From Marinobacter sp. THAF197a (GTDB lineage Bacteria > Pseudomonadota > Gammaproteobacteria > Pseudomonadales > Oleiphilaceae), in contig NZ_CP045324.1 in the NCBI RefSeq assembly GCF_009363275.1, forward strand, positions 1,116,001 to 1,180,000: a stretch of DNA of 64,000 nt, in the 5' to 3' direction. The position numbers were made by a program, and so were the translations under genes. The notes under the pieces were generated by a model. That model was not told where the DNA came from. It did not search any database and was given only the letters and a program-made list of their open reading frames with translations. Shown here piece after piece: positions 1 to 9,338 of this stretch (position 1 is its first letter; every line of letters starts with the position of its first letter).

Positions 1-508
1 CCAGTTTTTTGGTCACTTCCGGATCAAACACCATGGCCCAGGAGTCTACAGGTGCCTCGTCACCCAGGATTTTCTGGATGCGGCCTTCGTTGTAGCCATA
101 GCCGTTGGTGCCCCACAGGTAAGGCAGGGAGAACTGGCTGCCCGGGTCGACCTTTTCCAGGTTGTCCATCAGGTCCGGGTTCAGGTTGGCCATGTTTGGC
201 AGTTTGCTGTGGTCCAGCGCCACGAAGGCCCTGGCAGTAATCTGCTTGGCTACGTAGTGGTTGGAGGGCACTACCAGGTCATATCCGGAACGGCCAGACA
301 ACAAGGCTGCTTCGAGCACTTCGTTGCTGTCGTAAACGTCGTAGATAACCTTGATGCCGGTCTCTTCTGTGAACTTCGCCAGAGTGTCCTCGGCGATGTA
401 GTCAGACCAGTTATAAACACGCACTTCTCCGGCGGCAAAAACCGAAGAGGCACCCAGAGACAACGCAACAGCGGCGGCAAGCGCCTGTGGCTTACACAAC
501 TTGAACAT
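1..508 (-). CDS. potF: Polyamine ABC transporter periplasmic binding protein, PotF type (3' part outside window)
   Basis: This is the first 169 residues of a periplasmic spermidine/putrescine-binding protein; the gene runs off the left edge. The start is the ATG whose first base is 508. Residues 1-26 form a Sec signal peptide ending near VFAA, and the mature protein opens with VRVYNWSDYIAEDTL, the classic start of the PotD/PotF family. The stretches YDVYDDSNEVLEA and YDLVVPSNHYVAKQ, and LPYLWGTNGYGYNE further on, match PotF-type binding proteins. It would capture putrescine or a related polyamine for a PotGHI-like importer presumably encoded to the left. The family is clear; the exact ligand is not, and paralogues of this family are common in marine gammaproteobacteria. 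Confidence 0.9.
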   Translation of the reverse strand, partial: MFKLCKPQALAAAVALSLGASSVFAAGEVRVYNWSDYIAEDTLAKFTEETGIKVIYDVYDSNEVLEAALLSGRSGYDLVVPSNHYVAKQITARAFVALDHSKLPNMANLNPDLMDNLEKVDPGSQFSLPYLWGTNGYGYNEGRIQKILGDEAPVDSWAMVFDPEVTKKL

Positions 509-774
509 TGGATGGTGTCCCTCACTGAAAAGGGATGGATACAAAGCGTGCAGGACGCACGCAGTTCTTGGTGGGATTCGAGCGATTTTTAACACGAGAA
601 CCCGGCGCGCGCTACAAAAATTTCAATGTTGGGATTGGGGGTTGTACGTAGCTGATTTTACTCTGAGCAAACGCCTTGTCCGGTGGACCTTTACCCGGTC
701 TTTACATGGGTTGACGGACACAAAGCGCGGCCTGACGAATAATAGAGGCAAACAACAGGTCGCGGAGTAAAAAC

Positions 775-1740
775 ATGGAAAAATCCAGGAGGTTGTGGAC
801 GGTGGGGTTGCTGACTCTTGCAGCCATAACGTTGTCTGGCTGCAAGGTGAGCGCCACATCCGGGGATCGCTACTACGACCGGGATGAACAGCACTTTAGC
901 CGTGGCTATGTCCTGGATGCCCGAGACACCGGGCGCTACTTCCCCGAGGGCAGATGGAGCCTGAATTACGAGACGGAAGTGTGCATTGGCGACACCCTGT
1001 ATTTTGAAACGGCGGACCGAAGGGTGCGAGTCTATGGCTCGCCCGCCTACAGCGAAAATACCTTTCGCGCCGCCGCCACAGAGGTGAGCACCCGCATAGA
1101 CGGCGTGCTCAACCGGTTCAGAATGAGCTGGCGTGATTTCGTAGATGAGCGCAGCTCAGCCGTACCATACCCGGAGCAGGTGATCGCCTGTTTGAGTCCG
1201 AGAGTCAGCACCAATAATCTTGCATCTGGCACCCTCGCCGCTGTGGCCGTCGCTCCCTACCACCGAAGCTGGCCCTACGAGGCCGGGCAGATCTTCACCC
1301 ATGAGCTGGCCCACTACGTCCAGGAAAACCTGAGCCGGTACAACGCCGCTGCATCTCTGCTGCCCTACTGGTTTGCGGAAGGCCAGGCCGCCCTGGTGGC
1401 CGGTGACCCCGTAGCACCTGCCTACCGGCATTACGACTATGACCCCCTGCGAGACGCCACCAGAAACGACGCCAGCAATGTCAGCTACCGTTTCGAACAT
1501 TACGCACTGGCCTACCGCTATCTGGAGCGGGCCAACGGCGCACTGGAAATGACCCTGCTGCTGGATCTGGTCCAATTCATGGACTGGACAGGGGATTACC
1601 GCGGGGTGATCAGCACGGGTGAATCACGGGCCTTTGTGGAAGCCTTTGATGCCAAGGAGCTGGTGGACCATCGGGGGCGGTATATGAGCTTTGCTCGTTT
1701 TCGGGCGGACTACCATTCCCTAGTAGGAGCGGGGGGTTGA
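775..1740 (+). CDS. Secreted lipoprotein with HExxH metallopeptidase motif
   Basis: This 321-residue protein has a lipoprotein signal peptide with lipobox LSGC at residues 20-23, so it is expected to be anchored at the cell envelope. The motif HELAH (176-180) is a zinc-binding HExxH. A glutamate in YWFAEGQA (E202, about 24 residues downstream) fits a gluzincin third ligand, as in the peptidase MA-like superfamily. No named family is recognised beyond this. The ATG at 775 is preceded by GCGGAG. The last 21 bases overlap the 3' end of the convergent permease gene. The peptidase role is inferred from the motif pattern; the substrate is unknown. Confidence 0.7.
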   Translation: MEKSRRLWTVGLLTLAAITLSGCKVSATSGDRYYDRDEQHFSRGYVLDARDTGRYFPEGRWSLNYETEVCIGDTLYFETADRRVRVYGSPAYSENTFRAAATEVSTRIDGVLNRFRMSWRDFVDERSSAVPYPEQVIACLSPRVSTNNLASGTLAAVAVAPYHRSWPYEAGQIFTHELAHYVQENLSRYNAAASLLPYWFAEGQAALVAGDPVAPAYRHYDYDPLRDATRNDASNVSYRFEHYALAYRYLERANGALEMTLLLDLVQFMDWTGDYRGVISTGESRAFVEAFDAKELVDHRGRYMSFARFRADYHSLVGAGG

Positions 1741-2907
1741 TTCAGCGTCCATTCGGTTCCTGCTGCGTCTTCTCTCCGACATTGCGAGCAGCAGGATGCC
1801 CAGCCCAAAAAACAACGATAGGCCGGACAAGTACGCAATCTCCGACGTCAGGCTTTGGATTGGGGCTCCCATCTGATTGAGGGAGAGAAATCCTTGAATA
1901 CCGGGTTTGGCGGGAATCATCATGGTGATTGTGTCTAACCACGCCGGGAGATTAGACGCGGGCCAGGCAAAACCCGCTGTAAAGACGATAGGTAGCGAAG
2001 ACAGCAGAACAATAACGGTCGTCAGTTCGGGTCTTGGCAACAGGTAACCGAGCAGGATTGCAAAGAGTGTTGTTGAAGTGAGAAACAACATGCTAAAACC
2101 GATTAATGCGAACTGCGGTGCAGCGTGCGGGACGCCATAAAGCTGAAAGAAAAAGCCGAAATACAAAAGCGCCAGGATCAGGTAGGCGAACACAAACTTT
2201 ACTAATCTGATCGGAAGTGCCTGTCTGAGCGGGGTTGTGACGAGCCCAGACAACCGGCGGGCCCGATCTTTAACGGTGACCGTGCCGGCTGCAATCAACA
2301 GGGTCTGGTGCAGGATCAGAACAAAGACGGCCGGAACAATATAGTTGATGTATCCGCCGGTTGGGTTGAACACCCCATGCGGAGATATCTTGAACGGCAT
2401 GATTTCACCGGGGATGTTGGCCGGACTGCTGCCTTTTCTGAGGCTACTGATGATCTGAGTTTCAACGGACAAAGTGGTTGTGGCCTTCAGCAAGCCTTCG
2501 ACGATATTTCCATAAATCAAAAAGTAACTGGCATCGCCGGCGAAGGCGATATTCACCGGGCGCCCGAGATAAACGTCTCGCTCAAAGTTAGCCGGGATGA
2601 CCAACAACCCGTGAACGACATCGTTCTCCAACAGGACGGTTGCCTCATCCATGCTTTGTGGGACCGCAGCCACGCGCAATTGGGGCGTTGCATCGGCCAT
2701 GCGTATCAATTGCCGGGCGAGCGCTGAGCGGTCCTGATCCAGAACCGCGAGGGCCTGTTGCCCCGGAACGTTCTTCTGGTAGGGCAGCGGGTAAAGCAGT
2801 GCGTAGAACAAAATGCCACCGATCATCACCAGCATCACCGATCTGTCGTGGATGATATTCGACAGTTCTGCTTTCCAGGCATCCCACAGACTGGTATTGC
2901 GGATCAT
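1720..2907 (-). CDS. ABC-2 type transporter permease (second permease of efflux operon)
   Basis: This 395-residue membrane protein of the ABC-2/YhgE-YhhJ type has one N-terminal transmembrane helix, a large periplasmic domain (about residues 45-190) and a cluster of five to six helices in the C-terminal half. It begins at the ATG that shares one base with the stop of the preceding permease gene (TGATG), so the two are translationally coupled. An upstream in-frame start at 3099 lies deep inside that gene and is less likely. It forms an export unit with the TolC and HlyD genes upstream. No ATP-binding domain is present in it or in its neighbours. The 3' end overlaps the convergent metallopeptidase gene by 21 bp. 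Confidence 0.85.
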   Translation of the reverse strand: MIRNTSLWDAWKAELSNIIHDRSVMLVMIGGILFYALLYPLPYQKNVPGQQALAVLDQDRSALARQLIRMADATPQLRVAAVPQSMDEATVLLENDVVHGLLVIPANFERDVYLGRPVNIAFAGDASYFLIYGNIVEGLLKATTTLSVETQIISSLRKGSSPANIPGEIMPFKISPHGVFNPTGGYINYIVPAVFVLILHQTLLIAAGTVTVKDRARRLSGLVTTPLRQALPIRLVKFVFAYLILALLYFGFFFQLYGVPHAAPQFALIGFSMLFLTSTTLFAILLGYLLPRPELTTVIVLLSSLPIVFTAGFAWPASNLPAWLDTITMMIPAKPGIQGFLSLNQMGAPIQSLTSEIAYLSGLSLFFGLGILLLAMSERRRSRNRMDAESTPRSY

Positions 2908-4052
2908 CAGCTCACCTGCTCTGCAAGTTTGGGGTCGAGCTTTGTCGGAAGTAGCTTCAGCGCTATTGGCAAGACGAAGAGGAAAAGCAGCAACGCAATC
3001 AGTGAGTTGAAAATGAGAGGCAGGGAGGCGCCGTGGTCGGCAATGTCCACCTGCAATTTGATGTAGTGGGTGGATGGCATCAAGCCTCCCCAGGCCCATG
3101 CGATCACGTTCATATCACCTCGGGGGAAGGTAATGCCCATAAATGCAAACGCAGGGGCGAGGTACGCAGCGCTAACACTCATTGCTTTTACCCGGTCCCG
3201 AACGAGAGCAACAATGAGGATTGCCATGGCCTGAACGCTGAAGATGGTCAGGGCCAAACCAAGAAGAAGCCAGATGATGTTGCCGGATGGCTGCCACCCC
3301 AGAAAGAGGCGGAACAATAGGAGCATCAGCAGCCCCTGGAGCCAAAGGAGCAGACTCACAGGCGCAAGCGCGGCAGTGATCGCTTTGCTCCGCTCAATCA
3401 ATGCTGCAGGGAGGGTTTGTTTTTCGAGTCGCCAGCTTAACGTCAGAACCGTTGAGATAACGATGATAATTTGCCAGAGAGCCGGCGATATTGACGTCAC
3501 TAGAAAGCGTGCATAGCTCATGTTGGGGTTATAGAGGGATGTGACTTGTGGGCGCACGGGCACTGCCGAGGTGATGGCTTCAGGGGCGGTCTGGCCATGG
3601 CTGATTTTAAGACCAACACCCGTGCGTGCGGCCAGATCCATGGAGGCGCTTATTAACGATGAATTGATGAATTTTCCGGACAACAGATATTGATTGTTGT
3701 AAAAGGCGGTCACCGTAGGGCTGACCGAAAGCCGAAGGTCCCGGCCAAAGTTTTCCGGAATGATGACAAGGGCAAGGATATCAGATTGCTGAAGGGCATC
3801 TGCGCCAGCGGACGTCGAGGCGTATGACCGTAACAGGCTCAGGCCCGGGCTTGCGTCCAACTGACGTTCAACCGTATAGGATTCATGACTATGGTCCAGA
3901 TTGACGACACCGACCGGAAGAGATTGCGGTGTGCCAATCTGGAAGATACTGATCAACAACACGAACAGAACCGGCGGCAGCCATACGACAACCGCAAGCA
4001 GCCAGGGTTGCTCCTGCAGAGCTTTCCAGCCAGTTAGATGCTCACGACCCAT
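2907..4052 (-). CDS. ABC-2 type transporter permease (first permease of efflux operon)
   Basis: This 381-residue paralogue of the next gene has the same architecture: N-terminal helix (about 20-40), extracytoplasmic domain, then a C-terminal bundle of helices. I chose the ATG at 4052 because GGAGAG lies 7-8 bases upstream. An in-frame start at 4094 would overlap hlyD and lacks such a site. Two different half-size permeases in tandem suggest a heterodimeric channel working with the membrane fusion protein and TolC channel encoded upstream. The exported substrate cannot be read from the sequence. Confidence is high for the family and low for the substrate. Confidence 0.85.
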   Translation of the reverse strand: MGREHLTGWKALQEQPWLLAVVVWLPPVLFVLLISIFQIGTPQSLPVGVVNLDHSHESYTVERQLDASPGLSLLRSYASTSAGADALQQSDILALVIIPENFGRDLRLSVSPTVTAFYNNQYLLSGKFINSSLISASMDLAARTGVGLKISHGQTAPEAITSAVPVRPQVTSLYNPNMSYARFLVTSISPALWQIIIVISTVLTLSWRLEKQTLPAALIERSKAITAALAPVSLLLWLQGLLMLLLFRLFLGWQPSGNIIWLLLGLALTIFSVQAMAILIVALVRDRVKAMSVSAAYLAPAFAFMGITFPRGDMNVIAWAWGGLMPSTHYIKLQVDIADHGASLPLIFNSLIALLLFLFVLPIALKLLPTKLDPKLAEQVS

Positions 4053-4077
4053 CGAGCTCTCCGGTCTGTTGCCGAGC

Positions 4078-5055
4078 TTACGGTGCCATTTCAAGAAGAA
4101 CGCTCATGCCCGCCCTCAATCCAGCGATTGGCTCCACAGGTTGCATTTCTACCTCGAACGTTCTCATGTCAAATCCGCGCCCTGGCGTTGTTGCACGCCA
4201 TGTTGCGTAATCCCCGAGTACAGAAATGTGGCTGACACGGAATCGTGCGGATTGATCAAGGGCAGGGATTTTCAGGTCAAATTCACTGCCTTCTGTGACT
4301 CGGCTGAGCAAATCTTCCCTGACGTTGAACAATGCCCACGAATCATCAAGATCGGTGACAATAATGACCGGGAAACCCTGGGGAGCAAGCTCTCCTTCGT
4401 TCAGCAGCACATTACTGACAACGCCGCCTCTGTGGGCCCGCGCCACGGTATCATCCAGTAGCTCAGCAACTTCGTCTCTCAAACTTGAGGTAGCTGCCTC
4501 ACCGGCTTGAGCCGCGGTGCGGGCTTCCTGCCGTGGGCCTACTTCGGCCAGTTTCAGAATCTCAGAAGCCGTCACCCGTGTTTTCTCGGCCACCTTCCAC
4601 AGGGTGAACGTATCGTCGGCTCTTTGCCTGGCAACCAGTCCCTCATCCGCCAGTGCGCGAATGCGTTCAAAGGTCGTTTTAGCCAGTGCCTCGGCGGCCA
4701 GGGCTTTTTCGTACTCGCTGCGAGCTGCGGCAATACGTTCTTCACGCGTGCCACCCTCAACGGCCTGAGCGAGTGATCGGCTTATGGTTTCAAGCGCCTC
4801 TATCTGAGTCAGTTTGGCCTCAAGCTCCGGGCTGTCGATGCGGAAAACCTCAGTGCCTGCCTCTACGCGATCCCCACGGCGAACGCTAATGTCTGCAACC
4901 CGCCCCGGAATCTTGGACGCCACCATATGTTGCCTGGCCTCAATCTGCCCCTGTAACTGGATGGGTGCAGGTGCGTAGGCTTTCCAGAAGACGATGACAA
5001 TGCCCAACAGGATGACAACAACGACAAGCGGAATGGCAATTCGTTTTGCATTCAC
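4078..5055 (-). CDS. HlyD-family membrane fusion (periplasmic adaptor) protein
   Basis: This 325-residue periplasmic adaptor has an N-terminal membrane anchor (about residues 5-25), a biotinyl-lipoyl-like half motif around GQIEARQHMVASKIPGRV, a long alpha-helical hairpin rich in Glu/Ala/Arg (about 80-190) and a C-terminal beta-barrel region. It would link the inner-membrane permeases encoded downstream to the TolC-type channel encoded upstream. The start is a GTG at 5055 overlapping the tolC stop by 4 bp (GTGA), with GGAG about 10 bases upstream. Overlapping and closely spaced genes indicate one operon. Confidence 0.9.
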   Translation of the reverse strand: MNAKRIAIPLVVVVILLGIVIVFWKAYAPAPIQLQGQIEARQHMVASKIPGRVADISVRRGDRVEAGTEVFRIDSPELEAKLTQIEALETISRSLAQAVEGGTREERIAAARSEYEKALAAEALAKTTFERIRALADEGLVARQRADDTFTLWKVAEKTRVTASEILKLAEVGPRQEARTAAQAGEAATSSLRDEVAELLDDTVARAHRGGVVSNVLLNEGELAPQGFPVIIVTDLDDSWALFNVREDLLSRVTEGSEFDLKIPALDQSARFRVSHISVLGDYATWRATTPGRGFDMRTFEVEMQPVEPIAGLRAGMSVLLEMAP

Positions 5056-6482
5056 TGAATTTCATCTCCATCAAGCATGTAGGAAAACAGGTTTTCGTAA
5101 TCACCGCTCAATGTAAGCAACTGAGTGAACGCCAGTACAAAACGGAGCGCAGCGGCATCACGACGAGTCTGGGTGGCAGCCAGAAAGGTTTGGGCATCAA
5201 TGACATCAAGAGAGCGGCCCAGCCCTTCTGCGAAAGCGCGTTCCTGCAACCTCAGTGTCTGCTCTGCCAGGGCAACCGTCGATGCCAGGTCACGATGCTC
5301 GGCCAGGGATTGCGTCGCTTCGCGATAGCTTCGATCGAAGATAAGCTCCAGCCTTCGTTGTGCGGCTCGTTGAAGCGAATCGACTTCGCGAACGGTGTTG
5401 TCGGCAGCTCCTATTTTGCCCTTTCGGCCGCTACGGTCCACAAGTGCGATTCTGACGCCGACACCTACCAGCCAGTCCGGGGTGAGGTCACTTGCGAAAG
5501 AGTCATTTTCATACACGTTGTAGCTGCCGAAGAGAAAAACGTCAGGGCGGTACAGCCCTCGGCTTGCTTCCGCGACGCTCTGTGCCTGTTCATGCTTTGT
5601 TGCCAATATTTTCAGCTGTGGATGTTCCGTCAGTCCGGGTCTGAAGCTGTCTCTCGGTGGCAATTGAGGAAGAGTGAAGAGCGGTGTTGTTGGGAGAAGT
5701 GCATTGCCGTTGAAAGATCGTCCATCATCAGAATCGGCATGGATTAGTGACGAGAGTGCGTTGTGCGCCGTGTCGCGTTGATCTTGGACGGCTCTAGTCG
5801 TAATCCTTGCTCTATCGTGGGCTGCTTCGGCGGCCAGACGCTCAACACTGGAAATCTGGGCTTGGTTCTCCAGCGCCTGGGCAACGTGGAGGTGTCTCGC
5901 AAGAGCTGCTTCGGTTTGTTGCTGGGTGTTCAATGCGCGTTCGGCCATCACCAACCCGAAGTAAGTGGCAACCAGTTCTGCAAACCGGGCCTGCTTGACT
6001 TCTTTCACGACGAAGGATGCCTCAGATTTTTCGAGTTGAAGCAGGTTTCGTTTCGCGGTGATCTTTCCCCCAGTGTAAATCGGCCAAATGGTATTCACAG
6101 AGCTTCTGGTAATGTTCCGGCTGGTGACGGGCGTTCGAAAAGCGTCGGGGCCGCCGATCAAGTCGATCAACAACTGTCCCGGTATGGTTTCGGCTGCTCC
6201 GCTGAGCGGATTCAGGGCAAGGGCATCCAGCTCAATTTCGGAGTCTAGGCGCGTATAAGACCCCACGAGATCAACCTGTGGCAGATAAAGACTGTTTGCG
6301 GTTGATGCCAGTGCCTCCGCCCGAAGGCTGGCTGACTGATTCGCAGCCAGCAAATCGTCGTTATCAATAAGCGCCTGCCATGACTCGAGCAGGGTTAAAG
6401 AGGATGGTTTTTCAATACCTTGCGCGGTAGCAGAACAAACGATGGCTAGAGTGAGCGAGAGAAGCTTGGTTATACCATGCAC
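5052..6482 (-). CDS. TolC-family outer membrane efflux protein
   Basis: This 476-residue outer-membrane channel subunit has a signal peptide (about 1-21, ending ATAQG) followed by two repeats of the outer membrane efflux protein domain. Typical features are the coiled-coil segments rich in Ala/Gln/Glu and the ...LDVIDAQTFLAATQTRRDA stretch near the C-terminus. Translation starts at GTG (6482) with GGAGG about 10 bases upstream. It is the first gene of the leftward operon tolC-hlyD-permease-permease. The 5' flank is AT-rich and likely holds the operon promoter, but I could not assign -35/-10 boxes with confidence. Confidence 0.9.
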   Translation of the reverse strand: MHGITKLLSLTLAIVCSATAQGIEKPSSLTLLESWQALIDNDDLLAANQSASLRAEALASTANSLYLPQVDLVGSYTRLDSEIELDALALNPLSGAAETIPGQLLIDLIGGPDAFRTPVTSRNITRSSVNTIWPIYTGGKITAKRNLLQLEKSEASFVVKEVKQARFAELVATYFGLVMAERALNTQQQTEAALARHLHVAQALENQAQISSVERLAAEAAHDRARITTRAVQDQRDTAHNALSSLIHADSDDGRSFNGNALLPTTPLFTLPQLPPRDSFRPGLTEHPQLKILATKHEQAQSVAEASRGLYRPDVFLFGSYNVYENDSFASDLTPDWLVGVGVRIALVDRSGRKGKIGAADNTVREVDSLQRAAQRRLELIFDRSYREATQSLAEHRDLASTVALAEQTLRLQERAFAEGLGRSLDVIDAQTFLAATQTRRDAAALRFVLAFTQLLTLSGDYENLFSYMLDGDEIQ

Positions 6483-6634
6483 GCTTGGCCGTCCTCCAGT
6501 TGCGCCAGATTCGGCTCGCGTCGTATCACGGCCAAAAGTTATAAATTCAAACTATTAGAAAACTCTGGTTTTTTCAACTTTTAACCTGCTTCTTCCGCGA
6601 GTCTTGTAGCGCGCGTCATGGTAATAAGAGGTTG

Positions 6635-6652
6635 GCATAATATATATTATGC
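6635..6652. promoter_or_regulatory. Perfect 18-bp palindrome upstream of the acylase gene
   Basis: GCATAATATATATTATGC is a perfect 18-bp inverted repeat in the AT-rich gap between the divergent efflux operon and the acylase gene, about 85 bp before the acylase ATG. TTGGCA overlaps its left edge and TATAAA follows it, so it could sit inside a promoter and act as an operator. This is read from sequence symmetry only. No regulator gene adjoins it. Confidence 0.4.
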
Positions 6653-6736
6653 TATAAATTAATCGTGTGATGGATAAATGCTGACCAGTTGGCCAGTAAC
6701 CACAACAACAAATCCAAACACGATGGAGCAACCAAC

Positions 6737-9235
6737 ATGATGACAATAAAGCGTGCCATGTTGCTGGCTGCGCTGGTGGCCGGTACAACCGGCTGCCTGA
6801 GCTCTGGCGGCGGCAATTCTGCAGCAGACAATCTTGCGGGCCCCGCCGCAGATGCCCCCGGACTTGATCGCTACCGCGCGACCGTTACCCGTACTTCTTT
6901 CGGTATTCCTCACATTGAAGCGCCAGACTTTGCCAGCATGGGCTACGCCTACGGTTATGTTCAGGCGGAGGACAACCTTTGCCTGTTGGCTGAAGACACC
7001 CTGACCGTTCGAGGTCTGCGCGCGCGTTACCTGGGTGGCGAAGGGCAATACACCATTCCTGCCAACGGTGCCGTGGCGAGCAACGTGGATGCCGATTTCT
7101 TCTGGCGTACCGCCATCACCGATGCCGCCCTGGAATCACAGCGCAGCAACAGTGACCCGGAGGTGATCGAGGCATCCCAGGGCTATGTGGATGGCTTCAA
7201 CCGATACGTTGAAGAAATCCGTCGTGGCGAGCACCCAGGGCGGCACCAGGCGTGCCGTGATTCAGACTGGCTGCTACCGTTAACCCTGGACGATATGTTC
7301 CGGCGCTACTTCCGGCTGGCGGTTCTGGCCAGTTCATCCGTGTTTGTGGAGGGAGTGGCCAACGCCCAACCTCCGGCACTGGATTTCATTGGTGGCGAAG
7401 AGCCGGATGAAGGGCTGATTGATACGCTGCTTAACACCCTCGAAGGGCCTCTGCCTTTCCCGCTCTCACGGGAGTTGAACATCGGCAGCAACATGTACGC
7501 GTTTGGTTCCGAAACCACTCGTGATGGCCAGTCCCTGTTGTTCGGCAACCCCCACTTCCCGTGGGAGAAGACTGAAAGACTGTATCTCGCTCATCTCAAA
7601 GTGGGCGATCAGGCCGAAATCATGGGCGCTGCCTTGTACGGCTTGCCGGCAGTGCTCATCGGATTCAACGAGCATTTCGCCTGGAGCCACACGGTGTCCA
7701 CCGCTTTCCGGTTCTCCTTCTATGAGTTGACCCTGAATCCGGCAGACCCCACCCAGTACCTGTTTGACGGCGAGTTTGTGGATATGACCTCCGAAGACAT
7801 CACCGTGGAGGTGCTTGAGGCGGATGGTTCAGTTTCCGAGCAAACCCGCACGCTCTATCACTCCCACTATGGCCCCATGCTGGAGTTTGCCGTGTCCGGT
7901 GTGCCGGTGTTGTCCTGGTCGCCCCTGAAGGCCTACACCCTGCGTGATGCCAACGCCGAGAACGATCGCTTGTTGAACCAGTTCTTCCGGTGGAACCAGG
8001 CATCCAGTTTTGAAGAGTTTGTGGAGCTCCATGGCAGCGTGCTGGGTGTGCCCTGGGTGAACACCATCGCCACTGGCCCGGGCAAGCCTGCGTATTACGG
8101 AGACCTGACTGTGGTTCCCAACGTAACGGATGAGCTGGCCATGCAATGCCCAACCGCACTCACTCCGGTACTGGGCGCACTGATGCCGGGGCTGCCGATA
8201 CTGGATGGTAGCCGTTCAGACTGTGACTGGGGGATAGATGCCGATGCCCCTGCGCCGGGCGTATTTGGCCCTGGCAACCTGCCTACGTTGTCCCGAAACG
8301 ATTGGGTGCACAACTGTAACGACAGCTATTGGCTGACCAACCCGGATGAGCCGCTGACCGGTTTTGCCAGCATTATTGGTGATGAGGAAACGGCAAGAAC
8401 ATTACGCACCCGGTTGTGCATTACGCATGTAGAGGAACGTTTGAACGGTTCGGATGGCCGCACGGGCAGTCTCGGATTCGATATGGACAACCTTCAGGAT
8501 GTGGTTCTGGAAAGCAGCCTGATGTCGGAACGACTGGCCAGAGAGTCGGTTGTCACGGCCTACTGCAACCCGGTGTCTGAACTGCTCAGTGGCGTGACTC
8601 AGACCGGGATTGCCGAGGCCTGCGACGCGCTCCAGGCTTGGGACGGCACCTATAATCTGGATTCGCGGGGTGGCCATATCTGGCGGGAATTCTGGGCACG
8701 TTTGAACCTGTTGCCCGTTGCTTCGCCGCTGCAGTGGTTGACGCCATTTGATGCCAACGATCCGGTTAACACACCGAGAATGTTTAACGCAGCAGACCCG
8801 GTGGCTATTCAGGCATTCGTTGATGCGGTTCAGAGCATTGAGTCTGCCGGCATTCCTTTCGATGCCCGTATGGGAGACCTTCAGCGTTCCGGGATTCATG
8901 AGGGTGCTGACATTCCGGTATTCGGTGGCGAAAGTTTTGAAGGGGCGTTTACCATTGCGTCCAGCCGAGGCTCCAACCTGGAGGAAGCCCAGGGCTACTC
9001 TGTGACCTATGGCAACAGCTACATCCAGACCGTCACCTGGGGCGACGACGGCAACCCGATCGCCGAGGGATTTGTCACCTATTCCCAGTCGACTGATCCC
9101 GCATCGCCTTACTACCGGGATATGACCGAAGCCTATTCCAACAAAGAGTGGATTCGGTTCCCCTACACAGAACAGGAAATTCGACAGGACCCGGCACGGG
9201 TGATGGTTCGGCTGAACGAGCCGGCGACGCCATGA
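6737..9235 (+). CDS. Penicillin-acylase-family lipoprotein, PvdQ/aculeacin A acylase-like (putative AHL acylase)
   Basis: This 832-residue Ntn-hydrolase precursor cleaves amide bonds of acylated substrates. Within the family the nearest visible resemblance is to PvdQ and aculeacin A acylase, which remove long acyl chains from homoserine lactones or lipopeptides. The start at 6737 has GGAG 8 bases upstream; in-frame starts further 5' lack one. A lipobox TTGC at 17-20 predicts an envelope lipoprotein, whereas PvdQ is a soluble periplasmic protein. The autocatalytic site is GSN with nucleophile Ser251, giving an alpha part of about 230 residues and a beta part of about 580. GNPHFPW and MGAALYGLPAVLIGFNEHFAW follow as in PvdQ. 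It is monocistronic and ends before a strong terminator. AHL hydrolysis is an inference. Confidence 0.85.
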   Translation: MMTIKRAMLLAALVAGTTGCLSSGGGNSAADNLAGPAADAPGLDRYRATVTRTSFGIPHIEAPDFASMGYAYGYVQAEDNLCLLAEDTLTVRGLRARYLGGEGQYTIPANGAVASNVDADFFWRTAITDAALESQRSNSDPEVIEASQGYVDGFNRYVEEIRRGEHPGRHQACRDSDWLLPLTLDDMFRRYFRLAVLASSSVFVEGVANAQPPALDFIGGEEPDEGLIDTLLNTLEGPLPFPLSRELNIGSNMYAFGSETTRDGQSLLFGNPHFPWEKTERLYLAHLKVGDQAEIMGAALYGLPAVLIGFNEHFAWSHTVSTAFRFSFYELTLNPADPTQYLFDGEFVDMTSEDITVEVLEADGSVSEQTRTLYHSHYGPMLEFAVSGVPVLSWSPLKAYTLRDANAENDRLLNQFFRWNQASSFEEFVELHGSVLGVPWVNTIATGPGKPAYYGDLTVVPNVTDELAMQCPTALTPVLGALMPGLPILDGSRSDCDWGIDADAPAPGVFGPGNLPTLSRNDWVHNCNDSYWLTNPDEPLTGFASIIGDEETARTLRTRLCITHVEERLNGSDGRTGSLGFDMDNLQDVVLESSLMSERLARESVVTAYCNPVSELLSGVTQTGIAEACDALQAWDGTYNLDSRGGHIWREFWARLNLLPVASPLQWLTPFDANDPVNTPRMFNAADPVAIQAFVDAVQSIESAGIPFDARMGDLQRSGIHEGADIPVFGGESFEGAFTIASSRGSNLEEAQGYSVTYGNSYIQTVTWGDDGNPIAEGFVTYSQSTDPASPYYRDMTEAYSNKEWIRFPYTEQEIRQDPARVMVRLNEPATP

Positions 9236-9264
9236 TGAAAGCAGCGCTTAGCTGAAATGAAAAA

Positions 9265-9300
9265 AATCCCCCGGTAGCGCACGCAGCCGGGGGATTCTTT
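9265..9300. terminator. Bidirectional rho-independent terminator
   Basis: A perfect 10-bp stem (AATCCCCCGG with CCGGGGGATT, 9265-9274 and 9287-9296) has an A-run before it and TTCTTT after it. It lies between the convergent acylase gene and the small secreted protein gene and can end transcription from both sides. Confidence 0.85.
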
Positions 9301-9338
9301 CAGGCCTTAACGAAACGGCGGTTAACGCCCACAGACTT

